Shown: one piece after another, positions 47,939 to 57,711 of the stretch
How positions within the stretch are numbered: the first letter of the stretch is position 1
Layout of the letters: each line of letters opens with the position of its first letter
Source: Pseudomonas nunensis
Lineage (GTDB): Bacteria; Pseudomonadota; Gammaproteobacteria; Pseudomonadales; Pseudomonadaceae
Direction: 5' to 3'
Length of the DNA stretch: 64,000 bases
Assembly: GCF_024296925.1 (NCBI RefSeq)
Contig: NZ_CP101125.1
Span: 5,706,501 to 5,770,500 of the forward strand
The notes under the pieces: generated by a model
The model's database searches: none
Told to the model about the DNA's origin: nothing
Seen by the model: only the letters and a program-made list of their open reading frames with translations
Translations under genes and position numbers: made by a program

Positions 47939-49539
47939 AGCTGCTTGCCGTCCGCCGTTTGTTGCGCATCCAGCGCGTCGTGATCCGCTACCGCCTCGAT
48001 GACCTGCTGTTCGCCCTGCCGCTGCCCTGGTTTCTGCTGGCGCTGCGCTATGCCTTGCCGTGGCGCTGGTTCCCGCGCAAGACCCTGGACCTGAGCCGTG
48101 GCGCGCGATTGCGCCTGGCCTTGCAGGACCTGGGGCCGATTTTCATCAAGTTCGGGCAAATCCTGTCCACCCGCCGCGACCTGCTGCCGGAGGACATCGC
48201 CGATGAGCTGATGAAACTGCAGGACCGGGTGCCGCCATTCGACTCGCAGGTGTCGATCAAACTGATCGAAGAGCAGCTCGGCAAAAAGATCAGCGAAGTG
48301 TTCAGCCGTTTCGACGTTGAACCGCTGGCCTCTGCCTCGGTGGCACAGGTGCATGCCGCGCAACTGAAAACCGGCGAAGAAGTCGTCGTCAAAGTGATCC
48401 GCCCCGGCCTGAAACCGATCATCGCCCAGGACCTCGCGTGGCTGTTCATCCTCGCCCGCGCCGCTGAAAAGCTTTCGGCCGATGCGCGTCTGCTGCACCC
48501 GGTGGACGTGGTCCAGGACTACGAAAAAACCATCTACGACGAACTCGACCTATTGCGCGAGGCGGCCAACGCCAGCCAGTTGAAGCGCAACTTCGAAGGT
48601 TCAGACCTACTTTACGTACCGCAAGTCTATTGGGACTGGTGCCGCCCGAAAGTGCTGGTGATGGAGCGCATCTACGGAATCCAGGTCACCGACCTCGCGA
48701 CCCTGGCCGACCAGCGCACCGACATGAAAATGCTCGCCGAACGCGGCGTGGAAATCTTCTTCACCCAGGTGTTCCGCGACAGTTTCTTCCACGCCGACAT
48801 GCACCCGGGCAACATCTTCGTCAGCACCGTCAACCCGTGGAGCCCGCAGTACATTGCGATCGACTGCGGCATCGTCGGCAGCCTGACGCCGGAAGACCAG
48901 GATTATCTGGCGCGCAACCTGTTCGCCTTCTTCAAGCGTGATTACCGGCGTGTGGCGCAACTGCACATCGATTCGGGCTGGGTGCCGGCGGAAACCAAAC
49001 TCAACGAATTCGAAGCGGCGATTCGTACCGTTTGCGAGCCAATTTTCGAAAAACCGTTAAAAGATATTTCCTTCGGCCAGGTGCTGATGCGCCTGTTCCA
49101 GACCGCTCGACGCTTCAATATGGAAGTGCAGCCGCAACTCGTGCTGCTGCAGAAAACCCTGTTGAACATCGAAGGCCTCGGCCGTCAGCTGTACCCGGAC
49201 CTGGATCTTTGGAACACCGCCCAGCCGTTCCTCGAACGCTGGATGCGCGAGCGCGTCAGCCCGAAAGCCTTGATCGGCAACGTGCAGAGCCAGTTCGAAC
49301 AACTGCCGCACCTGGCCAACATGGCCCGTGACCTGCTGGAACGCATGTCCCAACCCCACGCCTATGACCCGCCGCCACCGTGGCATCGACGCAAGGACGA
49401 CTGGTTCCTGCGCCTGCTCGGTTGCGCGCACCTGGGCGGTGGCGCGGTACTCGCCGCCGGTGGCCCGCTGAATGAACTGGGGCATTGGCCGGCCGGGATC
49501 ATGATGATTGTCGGTTTGTATCTGGTCGTTCGCCGATAG
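47935..49539 (+). CDS. ubiB: ubiquinone biosynthesis atypical kinase UbiB
   Basis: 534 residues. An ABC1/ADCK/UbiB-type ATPase with the KxGQ motif [16 protein letters not shown], an Ala-rich loop ([13 protein letters not shown]), [10 protein letters not shown] catalytic and [11 protein letters not shown]-like motifs, and two C-terminal membrane segments ([32 protein letters not shown]). It is needed for early ubiquinone ring modification. The last gene of ubiEJB; hisI starts 80 bases later. Confidence 0.97.
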   Translation: MKLLAVRRLLRIQRVVIRYRLDDLLFALPLPWFLLALRYALPWRWFPRKTLDLSRGARLRLALQDLGPIFIKFGQILSTRRDLLPEDIADELMKLQDRVPPFDSQVSIKLIEEQLGKKISEVFSRFDVEPLASASVAQVHAAQLKTGEEVVVKVIRPGLKPIIAQDLAWLFILARAAEKLSADARLLHPVDVVQDYEKTIYDELDLLREAANASQLKRNFEGSDLLYVPQVYWDWCRPKVLVMERIYGIQVTDLATLADQRTDMKMLAERGVEIFFTQVFRDSFFHADMHPGNIFVSTVNPWSPQYIAIDCGIVGSLTPEDQDYLARNLFAFFKRDYRRVAQLHIDSGWVPAETKLNEFEAAIRTVCEPIFEKPLKDISFGQVLMRLFQTARRFNMEVQPQLVLLQKTLLNIEGLGRQLYPDLDLWNTAQPFLERWMRERVSPKALIGNVQSQFEQLPHLANMARDLLERMSQPHAYDPPPPWHRRKDDWFLRLLGCAHLGGGAVLAAGGPLNELGHWPAGIMMIVGLYLVVRR

Positions 49540-49618
49540 CCAGAGCCATCGCACGCTGGCACACTGTTTGAACGCCTGCCCGACTAATGAAGTGTCGGGC
49601 CCGCTGTCGGAGTCGAAG

Positions 49619-50020
49619 ATGAAAAACTGGCTGGACGAGATCAAGTGGGATGCTGACGGCCTGGTGCCGGCGATTGCCCAGGACCACAAGACCGGGCGCG
49701 TCCTGATGATGGCCTGGATGAACCGCGAAGCGCTGGAACTGAGCGCTGCCGAGAACCGCGCCATTTACTGGTCGCGTTCGCGTGGCAAGCTGTGGCGCAA
49801 GGGCGAAGAGTCCGGCCACGTACAGACCCTGCATGAGATGCGCCTGGACTGCGACGCCGACGTGATCATCCTGATGGTCGAGCAGATCGGCGACATCGCC
49901 TGCCATACCGGCCGCCAGAGCTGCTTCTACCGCGTCTTCGAGAACGGCGACTGGAAAACCGTCGACCCGATCCTGAAAGATCCGCACGCCATCTATTCCG
50001 CAGGACACACACATGAGTGA
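49619..50020 (+). CDS. hisI: phosphoribosyl-AMP cyclohydrolase
   Basis: 133 residues. Opens the adenine ring in the third step of histidine synthesis. It has [39 protein letters not shown] (metal Asp/Cys) and [11 protein letters not shown]. The ATG lies behind GGAGTCGAAG. It overlaps hisE by 8 bases; the two functions are separate genes here, unlike the fused hisI of E. coli. Confidence 0.97.
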   Translation: MKNWLDEIKWDADGLVPAIAQDHKTGRVLMMAWMNREALELSAAENRAIYWSRSRGKLWRKGEESGHVQTLHEMRLDCDADVIILMVEQIGDIACHTGRQSCFYRVFENGDWKTVDPILKDPHAIYSAGHTHE

Positions 50021-50345
50021 CACTCTGACCCGTCTGGCTCAAGTGCTGGAAGAGCGCAAAGGCGCCGCTGCCGACAGCTCGTATGTCGCCAGCCTGTACC
50101 ACAAGGGCTTGAACAAGATTCTGGAAAAAGTCGGCGAAGAGTCGGTCGAGACCATCATTGCCGCCAAGGACGCCGCGATCAGCGGTGACTGCAGCGACGT
50201 GATCTACGAGACCGCCGATTTGTGGTTCCACAGCATGGTCATGCTCGCCCAACTGGGGCAGCATCCACAGGCTGTGCTCGATGAACTGGACCGTCGCTTC
50301 GGTCTGTCCGGACACGCCGAGAAAGCCTCGCGTCCGTCCGCCTGA
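50013..50345 (+). CDS. hisE: phosphoribosyl-ATP pyrophosphatase
   Basis: 110 residues. Hydrolyses phosphoribosyl-ATP to PR-AMP, the substrate of HisI. It has the all-helical MazG-like fold with [20 protein letters not shown] and [14 protein letters not shown]. It overlaps hisI by 8 bases and is followed after 25 bases by tatA. Confidence 0.96.
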   Translation: MSDTLTRLAQVLEERKGAAADSSYVASLYHKGLNKILEKVGEESVETIIAAKDAAISGDCSDVIYETADLWFHSMVMLAQLGQHPQAVLDELDRRFGLSGHAEKASRPSA

Positions 50346-50370
50346 ATAACTATTTGAGAGGAGCAGTAAC

Positions 50371-50649
50371 ATGGGCATTTTTGACTGGAAACACTGGATC
50401 GTCATCCTGGTTGTCGTGGTGCTGGTGTTCGGCACCAAGAAACTGAAAAACCTCGGCACTGACGTCGGCGAGTCGATCAAGGGCTTCCGCAAAGCCATGA
50501 ACGATGATGAAAAACCGGCCGACCCGACCGTGACCCCGGCCCAACCGGTGCCACCGGCTCAACCAACCACGACCTCGCCACTGAACCAGCCGCACACCAT
50601 CGACGTGCAGGCACAGAAAGTCGAAGAGCCGATCCGCAAAGACGTGTGA
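50371..50649 (+). CDS. tatA: Sec-independent translocase subunit TatA
   Basis: 92 residues. A short N-terminal membrane helix ([16 protein letters not shown]), the hinge [22 protein letters not shown] and an acidic/Pro-rich tail. It forms the size-variable pore for folded proteins with twin-arginine signals. AGAGGAGCAG precedes the ATG. It lies in the tatABC operon directly behind hisIE. Confidence 0.96.
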   Translation: MGIFDWKHWIVILVVVVLVFGTKKLKNLGTDVGESIKGFRKAMNDDEKPADPTVTPAQPVPPAQPTTTSPLNQPHTIDVQAQKVEEPIRKDV

Positions 50650-50659
50650 GCACTGACTA

Positions 50660-51112
50660 ATGTTTGGTATCAGCTTCTCTGAACTGCTGCTCGTCGGCCT
50701 CGTTGCCCTGCTGGTGCTGGGCCCCGAGCGTTTGCCGGGCGCTGCGCGCACCGCCGGTCTGTGGATCGGGCGGCTGAAGCGCAGCTTCAACGCGATCAAA
50801 CAGGAAGTTGAACGTGAAATCGGTGCCGACGAGATTCGTCGGCAACTGCACAACGAGCACATTCTGTCGCTGGAGCAGGAGGCGCGGAAGATCTTCACGC
50901 CGACCCAGCAGGAGCCCACGCCGGTGCCACCGGTTGAACCGGTGGCCGAGCCGACGATTCATGCGCCGGGCACCGAATCCGTGCCTACCATGGGTGGCGT
51001 CGAGCCCGCGCCTGTGATCCCCACGCCAACGCCCGTAGAACCTGTTGCGCCTGCCGCCGCGCCGACAACGCCGGCTCCTCACGACCCAACACTGCCGCCG
51101 CGAGCCCCATGA
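50660..51112 (+). CDS. tatB: Sec-independent translocase subunit TatB
   Basis: 150 residues. N-terminal [26 protein letters not shown] with the conserved Glu in the membrane helix, an amphipathic helix ([21 protein letters not shown]), then a long Pro-rich tail (~85-150). It works with TatC as the signal-peptide receptor. It overlaps tatC by 4 bases. Confidence 0.96.
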   Translation: MFGISFSELLLVGLVALLVLGPERLPGAARTAGLWIGRLKRSFNAIKQEVEREIGADEIRRQLHNEHILSLEQEARKIFTPTQQEPTPVPPVEPVAEPTIHAPGTESVPTMGGVEPAPVIPTPTPVEPVAPAAAPTTPAPHDPTLPPRAP

Positions 51113-51903
51113 GCGAACTTCCTGAAAACGACCAGCACATGCCGCTGGTTTCGCACCTCACCGAGTTGCGTACCCGCCTGCTGCGCTGTGTAGCGGCGAT
51201 TTTCATCATCTTCGCCGGGTTGTTCGCGTTCACCCAGCAGATCTACACGTTCGTCTCGACGCCCCTGCGGGCGTACCTGCCTGCCGGCGCGACGATGATC
51301 GCCACCGACGTTTCATCGCCGTTCCTGACGCCGCTGAAACTGACGATGATGGTTTCGCTGTTCCTGGCGATCCCGGTGATCCTGCACCAGATCTGGGGCT
51401 TCATCGCGCCGGGCCTGTACAAGCATGAGAAGCGCATCGCCGTGCCGCTGTTGATCTCCAGCATCATGCTGTTCTACACCGGCATGGCGTTCGCCTATTA
51501 CCTGGTGTTCCCGCTGATCTTCAAATTCTTCGCCGCCGCCACCCCGGCCGGCGTGGAAATGATGACCGACATCACCAGCTACCTCGATTTCGTCATGACG
51601 CTGTTCTTCGCCTTCGGCGTGGCGTTCGAGATCCCGGTGGCCGTGGTGCTGCTGGTGTGGATCGGCGTGGTCGACGTCAAATACCTGAAGAAGATCCGCC
51701 CGTACGTGGTCATCGGCTGCTTCGTGGTCGGCATGATCCTGACCCCGCCGGACATCTTCTCCCAGACGCTGTTGGCCGTACCGATGTGGTTGCTGTTCGA
51801 GATCGGCATCCTGTTCGGTGGCCTGGTCAGCAAACGCGGCGAACACCCGGACGACCAGCCTGCTGACGATCACAACGACCAGCCGCCAGCGACCCAGCCG
51901 TGA
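51109..51903 (+). CDS. tatC: Sec-independent translocase subunit TatC
   Basis: 264 residues with six membrane segments. The conserved N-terminal [16 protein letters not shown] and the periplasmic/loop signature [12 protein letters not shown] are present. It binds the twin-arginine motif. The C-terminal tail is polar ([13 protein letters not shown]). It overlaps tatB upstream and rsmE downstream by 4 bases each. Confidence 0.97.
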   Translation: MSELPENDQHMPLVSHLTELRTRLLRCVAAIFIIFAGLFAFTQQIYTFVSTPLRAYLPAGATMIATDVSSPFLTPLKLTMMVSLFLAIPVILHQIWGFIAPGLYKHEKRIAVPLLISSIMLFYTGMAFAYYLVFPLIFKFFAAATPAGVEMMTDITSYLDFVMTLFFAFGVAFEIPVAVVLLVWIGVVDVKYLKKIRPYVVIGCFVVGMILTPPDIFSQTLLAVPMWLLFEIGILFGGLVSKRGEHPDDQPADDHNDQPPATQP

Positions 51904-52607
51904 ACCTGCTGCTTCTCGAAGAAGCCGATTTCATTGCGGCAGACCGGGTGATCCTGCGTGATCGGCGGCTGACGCATATGCAGGAAGTTCACCGCTGCGA
52001 AGTCGGCGACAGCATGCGCGTTGGCCGGATCGGCGGGTTGATGGGCTCAGCCGAGGTGCTGCGCCTGGACGCCGGTGAAGCCGAATTGCGCGTCGTTCTG
52101 GATCAACCACCACCGACCAAGCTGCCACTGACCCTGGTGTTGGCCCTGCCACGCCCGAAAATGCTGCGTAGGGTTTTTCAGACCGTGGCCGCCATGGGTG
52201 TGCCGCGCATCGTGCTGGTGAACAGCTATCGCGTCGAGAAGAGCTTCTGGCAAACGCCATTCCTGGAGCCCGAAGCGATTCGCGAGCAATTGATCCTTGG
52301 GCTGGAGCAGGCCCGGGATAGCGTGTTGCCGGAAGTGGTCATCGAGAAACGCTTCAAGCCGTTTGTTGAAGACCGTTTGCCCGCAATTACTGAAGGCACA
52401 CTCGGTCTGGTTGGCCATCCCGGCAACTACCCGCCCTGCCCCCGTGGCCTGGACGAACCGGTGACGCTGGCGATTGGCCCGGAAGGTGGCTGGATCCCTT
52501 ACGAAATCGAATTGCTGGGCAAATCCGGTTTGCAGCCGGTGCAACTCGGCGATCGCATCCTGCGGGTCGAAACCGCCGTTACCGCCCTGCTCGCCCGCCT
52601 CTTCTAA
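51900..52607 (+). CDS. rsmE: 16S rRNA m3U1498 methyltransferase
   Basis: 235 residues. An N-terminal PUA-like domain ([23 protein letters not shown]) and a C-terminal SPOUT domain with the knot motif [17 protein letters not shown] and [12 protein letters not shown]. It methylates U1498 of 16S rRNA. It starts with GTG overlapping the tatC stop (GTGA). A REP pair follows. Confidence 0.95.
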   Translation: MNLLLLEEADFIAADRVILRDRRLTHMQEVHRCEVGDSMRVGRIGGLMGSAEVLRLDAGEAELRVVLDQPPPTKLPLTLVLALPRPKMLRRVFQTVAAMGVPRIVLVNSYRVEKSFWQTPFLEPEAIREQLILGLEQARDSVLPEVVIEKRFKPFVEDRLPAITEGTLGLVGHPGNYPPCPRGLDEPVTLAIGPEGGWIPYEIELLGKSGLQPVQLGDRILRVETAVTALLARLF

Positions 52608-52625
52608 AGCCAGACACAGAACCTT

Positions 52626-52713
52626 GTGGGAGCGGGCTTGCTCGCGAAAGCGGTGTGTCAGTCGACATCTCAGTCAACTGGCAGACTGCATTCGCGAGCA
52701 AGCCCGCTCCCAC
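52626..52713. repeat. REP pair after rsmE
   Basis: Arms GTGGGAGCGGGCTTGCTCGC and GCGAGCAAGCCCGCTCCCAC with a ~48-base middle. Confidence 0.88.
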
Positions 52714-52815
52714 AGGAAATTTCGTCGTCCCGACCAACGTTTACGCCTACAGATCCCCATTTCTCAGCCGATAACATCCCCATAAAACCAAATTGTGGTT
52801 CAGGGGAGTAGCAGC

Positions 52816-54732
52816 ATGCACCGTTGGCTAGCCGAGAAACTGGGAAACGTAAGTGTTAATCGCAAACTGGGTGTCGGCTTCGGTCTCGTCCTGCTCCTGA
52901 CCCTATTGATTACCTTCACCGGCTGGACCGGCCTGACGGGTGTGATGAGCCGTGGCGACAAGCTCGGGTTCATCGCCAGCCTGAATGACCTGACCAAGGA
53001 CTTGCGCCTGGCGCGCCTGGACTACGAAATGCGCCGTGGCGAGCAAGGCCCCGGGGCGGTCAACGACTTGCTGGGCCAACTCGACGCCGGCCTGCAAACC
53101 GCACGCAAGCTGATCGAACAACCCGCCGACATCGCGATGATCGACCAGCAACTGGCAGCGGTCAGCCAGTACAAGCAAGCCTTCATCGCCATGACCCAGG
53201 CCGGTGCCAATCGCGAAGACGCGCGCAGCAAACTCGGCGCCACCGCTGACAACGCCGTGGCCAAGGTATCGGAAGTGGAGAAGGCCCTGCTGCAAGGCGA
53301 CAACGTCGTCCAGTTCAACAGCGTGGTCGACCTGAGCAAACTGATCCAGCAAGCGCGCTTCCAGGTACGCGGCTACACCTACAGTGCCAAGACCGAGGCC
53401 GAACAGCCTGCGCTGGACGCCATCGATAACGCCCTTAAAAACCTCGAAAGCCTGCCGGGCAAAGTGCCGGAACAGTTCGCCGCCAACCTGCAACAGGCCA
53501 CCGAATCCCTCAAGGCTTATCGCGCCGCCGTCAGCCAGTACCGTGACTCCCAGGTGGCCAGCACCGCCGCCCTCAAGCGCATGACCGAACAGGGCGAGAT
53601 CCTGGCCGACGTGAGCAAGAAGCTGACCGTGTCGCAAACCGTCGTGCGTGACACCGATGCAGCCCACGCCAAGAACCTGCTGCTGATGGCCAGCGTCCTC
53701 GCCCTGGCGTTTGGATTGCTCGCGGCCTGGGCGATCACCCGCCAGATCGTCATTCCCCTGAGCCAGACCCTTAAAGTGGCCGAGCGCGTGGCCGCGGGCG
53801 ACCTGACTCACAACCTGATCTCCGAACGCCAGGACGAACTCGGCCAACTCCAGCGCGCCATGCAGAGCATGACCCTGGGCCTGCGCGAGTTGATCGGCGG
53901 CATCAGCGACGGCGTCACGCAGATCGCCAGCGCCGCCGAAGAACTGTCCGCAGTCACCGAGCAAACCAGCGCCGGGGTCAACAGCCAGAAGGTGGAAACC
54001 GACCAGGTCGCCACCGCCATGCACGAGATGACTGCCACCGTGCAGGAAGTCGCGCGTAACGCCGAAGAAGCGTCCGAAGCTGCGGTCGCCGCCGATCAAC
54101 AGGCTCGAGAAGGTGACAAGGTTGTCGGTGAAGCCATCGCACAGATCGAGCGCCTGGCCGTCGAAGTCGGCAACTCCACCGTCGCCATGAGTGACCTGAA
54201 GCGCGAAAGCGACAAGATCGGCAGCGTGCTCGACGTGATCAAGTCCGTGGCGCAACAGACCAACCTGCTGGCACTCAACGCCGCCATCGAAGCCGCGCGT
54301 GCCGGTGAAGCCGGACGTGGTTTTGCGGTGGTCGCCGACGAAGTTCGCAGCCTGGCCCAACGCACCCAGAAGTCCACCGAAGAAATCGAAGAGCTGATCG
54401 TCGGCCTGCAAACCGGCACCCAGCAAGTCGCGACCATCATGGACAACAGCCGCAGCCTGACCGACAGCAGCGTCGAATTGACCCGCCGCGCCGGTGGCTC
54501 ACTGGCAAGCATCACCCGCACGGTGTCGGCGATCCAGTCGATGAACCAGCAGATCGCCGCAGCGGCTGAGCAACAGAGTGCCGTGGCTGAAGAGATCAAC
54601 CGCAGCGTGCTGAACGTGCGCGACGTGTCCGAGCAGACCTCGGCGGCGAGTGAAGAGACCGCGGCGTCCAGCGTTGAGCTGGCGCGGCTGGGCACGCATT
54701 TGCAGATGTTGGTGGGGCGGTTCAAGGTTTAA
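52816..54732 (+). CDS. methyl-accepting chemotaxis protein with HBM-type sensor
   Basis: 638 residues. First membrane helix ~20-42 ([20 protein letters not shown]). The all-helical periplasmic region of ~250 residues is typical of helical bimodular (HBM) sensors, such as McpS-type receptors for organic acids. The second membrane helix ([20 protein letters not shown], ~294-313) is followed by a HAMP domain ([24 protein letters not shown]) and the signalling hairpin with [23 protein letters not shown] 52816 lies behind GGGGAG. The ligand is not deducible; no CheR-binding pentapeptide is evident at the end. Confidence 0.92.
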   Translation: MHRWLAEKLGNVSVNRKLGVGFGLVLLLTLLITFTGWTGLTGVMSRGDKLGFIASLNDLTKDLRLARLDYEMRRGEQGPGAVNDLLGQLDAGLQTARKLIEQPADIAMIDQQLAAVSQYKQAFIAMTQAGANREDARSKLGATADNAVAKVSEVEKALLQGDNVVQFNSVVDLSKLIQQARFQVRGYTYSAKTEAEQPALDAIDNALKNLESLPGKVPEQFAANLQQATESLKAYRAAVSQYRDSQVASTAALKRMTEQGEILADVSKKLTVSQTVVRDTDAAHAKNLLLMASVLALAFGLLAAWAITRQIVIPLSQTLKVAERVAAGDLTHNLISERQDELGQLQRAMQSMTLGLRELIGGISDGVTQIASAAEELSAVTEQTSAGVNSQKVETDQVATAMHEMTATVQEVARNAEEASEAAVAADQQAREGDKVVGEAIAQIERLAVEVGNSTVAMSDLKRESDKIGSVLDVIKSVAQQTNLLALNAAIEAARAGEAGRGFAVVADEVRSLAQRTQKSTEEIEELIVGLQTGTQQVATIMDNSRSLTDSSVELTRRAGGSLASITRTVSAIQSMNQQIAAAAEQQSAVAEEINRSVLNVRDVSEQTSAASEETAASSVELARLGTHLQMLVGRFKV

Positions 54733-54747
54733 GACCGAGTCGGCCCA

Positions 54748-54837
54748 TTCGCAGGCAAGCCTCGCTCCTACAGGGTTGTGTGTGCCGCGTAATTGCGTAA
54801 CACCTCAAATCTGTAGGAGCGAGGCTTGCCCGCGAAG
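54748..54837. repeat. REP pair (GTAGGAGCGAGGCTTGCCCGC type)
   Basis: AGGCAAGCCTCGCTCCTACAG faces CTGTAGGAGCGAGGCTTGCC. The middle contains GTGTGCCGCGTAATTGCGTAACAC with its own partial pairing. It lies between the convergent MCP and ABC ATPase genes. Confidence 0.8.
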
Positions 54838-54858
54838 GCGTCAGGACGGACGCCGAAG

Positions 54859-55593
54859 CTACAAAACTTGCCGCAAAAACGCCTGCGCCCGAGGATCCTT
54901 CGGCGCATCGAAGAACTCGGCCGGCGAGGCGTCTTCCAGCAATTTGCCGTGATCGAAGAACAGCACCCGATCCGCCACTTCCCGGGCAAAGCCCATTTCG
55001 TGGGTGACGCAGACCATGGTCATGCCTTCCACGGCCAGGGTTTTCATCACGTCCAGCACTTCACCGACCATTTCCGGGTCCAGCGCCGAGGTCGGCTCAT
55101 CGAACAACATGACCTTCGGCTCCATCGCCAGCGCCCGCGCGATGGCAACACGCTGTTGCTGGCCGCCGGACAAACGTGACGGAAACTCGTTGGCCTTCTG
55201 CGCGATACCGACCTTTTTCAGCAGTTCCATGGCCTTGGCCTCGCGCTCTTTCTTGCCGCGCTTGCGCACGACTTTCTGGGCCAGGCAGAGGTTTTCCAGC
55301 ACGGTCATGTGCGGGAACAGGTTGAAGTGCTGGAACACCATGCCGACTTCCCGGCGATAGGCATTCACGTCGGTTTTCGGATCGGCCAGTTGCAAGCCGT
55401 CGATGCTCACAGAGCCCGAATCGAATTCTTCCAGGCCATTGAGGCAGCGCAGGAAGGTCGATTTGCCGGAGCCGGACGGGCCGATCACCACCAGCACTTC
55501 GCCCTTGGCCACGGTCGTGGACACGTTATCCACCGCGCGCACCACCTGGCCACGGGTGTCGAAGACTTTTACCAGATCGCGGACTTCAATCAC
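54859..55593 (-). CDS. polar amino-acid ABC transporter ATP-binding protein (GlnQ-like)
   Basis: 244 residues from GTG 55593, which follows GGAGG by 10 bases; a TTG at 55614 would add 7 residues. Walker A is GPSGSGKST, signature [15 protein letters not shown], Walker [14 protein letters not shown] and the switch His in CVTHEMGF. GlnQ-type ATPases energise uptake of glutamine, glutamate/aspartate or related amino acids. It overlaps the permease gene by 8 bases and is the last gene of the three-gene operon. Confidence 0.9.
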   Translation of the reverse strand: MIEVRDLVKVFDTRGQVVRAVDNVSTTVAKGEVLVVIGPSGSGKSTFLRCLNGLEEFDSGSVSIDGLQLADPKTDVNAYRREVGMVFQHFNLFPHMTVLENLCLAQKVVRKRGKKEREAKAMELLKKVGIAQKANEFPSRLSGGQQQRVAIARALAMEPKVMLFDEPTSALDPEMVGEVLDVMKTLAVEGMTMVCVTHEMGFAREVADRVLFFDHGKLLEDASPAEFFDAPKDPRAQAFLRQVL

Positions 55594-56545
55594 TTTGCGC
55601 GAGCCTCCGCTCAAGCCGGCTGGCGATTTTCGACAGCGGCAGGTTGATCAACAGGTACAGCCCGGCCACGCAGAACAGGATTTCGAACGGCGAGAACGAA
55701 GTAGTGATGACTTCGCGGCCGCTTTTCAGCAGCTCGGTAATCGCGATCACCGACACCAGCGAGGTGTCTTTCACCAGACTGATGAACTGCCCGGCCAGCG
55801 GCGGCAGCACGCGTTTCAACGCTTGCGGCAGAACCACGTGGCGCATGGATTGGCCGGCGCTCAAACCCAGGGAGCGCGCCGCTTCGTTCTGGCCACGGGC
55901 AATCGACTGCACGCCGGAACGGATGATCTCCGCCACATAGGCGCCAGTGAACAGCGACAACGCGGCGATCCCGGCAAACTCCCGGGACAGATTCATCACG
56001 GTGCCGATGAAGAAGTAGAAAATGAAGATCTGCACCAGCAACGGCGTACCGCGCACCAGCTCGACGTAAATGGTCGAGAGGTCGCGCAAGGTCGGGTTGT
56101 TCGAGAGCCGGCACAGGCCGGTGGCCAGACCGATCAACAGCCCGAGCACGCCAGACACCACGGAGAGCCACAACGTGGTCCACAGGCCCCACAGCAGCGG
56201 TCCGGCGGCCCAATGCCGAGTGACACCGATCACGTCGCCTTCCGCCACATCATCGCCTTGAGTGACTTGCAGACTGTTTTCGTCGACGGTCAGGTGTTGT
56301 TCGTCGCCGGCGTCATTGCGCAGGGTGACTTCGGCCTTCTCGCCCTGGCGCACCAGTTCGCTGACCGTGGAGATGTCGGCGGCGCGCTGGGATTCTTCGG
56401 CGTGGTAGGCGAAGTATTGCGGCACACGGTTCCAGCGCCATTCGTAGGACATCAGCGAGGTGGCGTAATACAACGCGCCGGCCAGGCCTATGAGCACGAG
56501 CACGGTCAGGACGTGCCAGGGCAGTTGGGATTTTTTATGTTTCAT
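55586..56545 (-). CDS. polar amino-acid ABC transporter permease with periplasmic insert
   Basis: 319 residues. The C-terminal ~210 residues are the standard HisM/GlnP permease: [44 protein letters not shown] and the EAA loop [22 protein letters not shown]. Before it comes one membrane helix (~10-30) and a hydrophilic segment of ~85 residues predicted to lie outside the membrane ([20 protein letters not shown]...). The start was set at ATG 56545 ([10 protein letters not shown]). Confidence 0.9.
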   Translation of the reverse strand: MKHKKSQLPWHVLTVLVLIGLAGALYYATSLMSYEWRWNRVPQYFAYHAEESQRAADISTVSELVRQGEKAEVTLRNDAGDEQHLTVDENSLQVTQGDDVAEGDVIGVTRHWAAGPLLWGLWTTLWLSVVSGVLGLLIGLATGLCRLSNNPTLRDLSTIYVELVRGTPLLVQIFIFYFFIGTVMNLSREFAGIAALSLFTGAYVAEIIRSGVQSIARGQNEAARSLGLSAGQSMRHVVLPQALKRVLPPLAGQFISLVKDTSLVSVIAITELLKSGREVITTSFSPFEILFCVAGLYLLINLPLSKIASRLERRLAQSD

Positions 56546-56588
56546 TTGCGTTGGAGGTTCCGAATTCTGTGTCGCCGGGGAGGACGCC

Positions 56589-56655
56589 TTCGCGGGCAAG
56601 CCTCGCTCCTACACTGGAATGCGATTCTCTGTAGGAGCGAGGCTTGCCCGCGAAT
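56589..56655. repeat. REP pair inside the ABC transporter operon
   Basis: TTCGCGGGCAAGCCTCGCTCC faces GTAGGAGCGAGGCTTGCCCGCGAA. It occupies the spacer between the binding-protein gene and the permease gene. Confidence 0.85.
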
Positions 56656-56685
56656 GAGGGCGACGCGGTCTATCTGACAGGGCCC

Positions 56686-57483
56686 TTATTCCATGTCCTT
56701 GAGCCAGGCGGTGTCTTTAAACCACTTGTCATGAATGCGGTCGTAGGTGCCGTCTTCGTGGATCTGGTGCAGGAAGTTGTTGATGAAGTTGATGCTGTCG
56801 TAATCGCCCTTCTTCAGGCCGAAGGCCAGCGGCTCGTAGGTGAACGGCTTGTCGAGGAACACCAGTTTGCCGGCGCCGACCTTGTTCACTGCCACAACGT
56901 TGTACGGAGCGTCGTAGATGAAGGCGTCGGCCTTGCCGTTGACCACGTCGAGCACGGCTTCCTGCTCGTTGTCATAGCCGTGGTACTTGGCTTTGGAGAT
57001 CAGCTTCTTGGCGACCATCTCGCCGGTGGTGCCGAGTTTGGAGGTGATGCGGTAGTCGTCGGTGTTCAGGTCTTTATAGGACTTGATGGTGCCTTCCAGG
57101 TCCTTGCGGATCAGCAGAGTCTGGCCGACTACGATGAACGGTTCGCTGAAGTTCAGGCGCAGGTTGCGTTCCTGGGTCAGGGTCATGCCGCTGCCGATCA
57201 TGTCGAACTTGTCGGTCATCAGGGCCGGGATGATGCCGTCGTAGCCAGTGGACACCAGCTCCAGCTTGACGCCCATGGCCTTGGTCATGGCCTTGAGGAT
57301 GTCGACTTCGAAACCGATGATCTCGCCGCGCTTGTTGGTCATTTCGAAGGGCATGTAGGTCGGGTCCATGCCGACTTTCAGCGTGCCACGCTTGACCGCG
57401 TCATCAATGGCGCCGGCCTGCGCCGCGTTGACTGCAACCAATGCCGTGACGCCGACCAGCAGCATCGACAGATACTTCTTCAT
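56686..57483 (-). CDS. polar amino-acid ABC transporter substrate-binding protein
   Basis: 265 residues with signal peptide MKKYLSMLLVGVTALVAVNAAQA. The mature solute-binding family 3 domain reads TLKVGMDPTYMPFEMTNKRGEIIGFEVDI, KFDMIGSGMTLTQERNLRLNFSEPF and LGTTGEM. It delivers the amino acid to the permease in the periplasm. ATG 57483 gives the signal peptide; the longer open frame upstream is rejected. It is the first gene of the operon, followed by a REP and then permease and ATPase. Confidence 0.93.
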   Translation of the reverse strand: MKKYLSMLLVGVTALVAVNAAQAGAIDDAVKRGTLKVGMDPTYMPFEMTNKRGEIIGFEVDILKAMTKAMGVKLELVSTGYDGIIPALMTDKFDMIGSGMTLTQERNLRLNFSEPFIVVGQTLLIRKDLEGTIKSYKDLNTDDYRITSKLGTTGEMVAKKLISKAKYHGYDNEQEAVLDVVNGKADAFIYDAPYNVVAVNKVGAGKLVFLDKPFTYEPLAFGLKKGDYDSINFINNFLHQIHEDGTYDRIHDKWFKDTAWLKDME

Positions 57484-57638
57484 CTTCAAGCCCCCAAAAC
57501 CATTGCGTTGTGAGGCGCGCAATCGACGATTTTCCTTGGAAAACCGACAGATACGAACAGAAAGCTGCCCGGGCGCACCAATTCGGGGACGGATGCTAAC
57601 GCACTGGGTTGTTTGCACAAGGGTTTACGGAGGAATTT

Positions 57639-57667
57639 GATCGTCCCACGCTCCGCGTGGGACGATC
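57639..57667. repeat. perfect 13-bp-arm palindrome
   Basis: GATCGTCCCACGC-TCC-GCGTGGGACGATC. Short CCCACGCTCCGCGTGGG palindromes recur in Pseudomonas genomes, so this is more likely a repeat than an operator. It lies between the binding-protein start and the opgH end. Confidence 0.75.
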
Positions 57668-57682
57668 GGCCACCCCACAAAC

Positions 57683-57711
57683 AAAAAACCCCGCTTTCGC
57701 GGGGTTTTTCG
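57683..57711 (-). terminator. Rho-independent terminator of opgGH
   Basis: The stem CCCCGCTTTCGCGGGG is flanked by A and T runs; on the minus strand it directly follows the opgH stop codon. Confidence 0.9.

Noticed and set aside
57484..57638. Possible sigma-54 promoter (TTGGTGCGCCCGGGCAGC on the minus strand) before the ABC binding-protein gene
   Set aside because: The GG and GC doublets are one base too close for a functional -24/-12 element.
57639..57667. Perfect palindrome as an operator for the ABC transporter
   Set aside because: The CCCACGCTCCGCGTGGG core is a recurrent Pseudomonas repeat and the site is far from the gene start.
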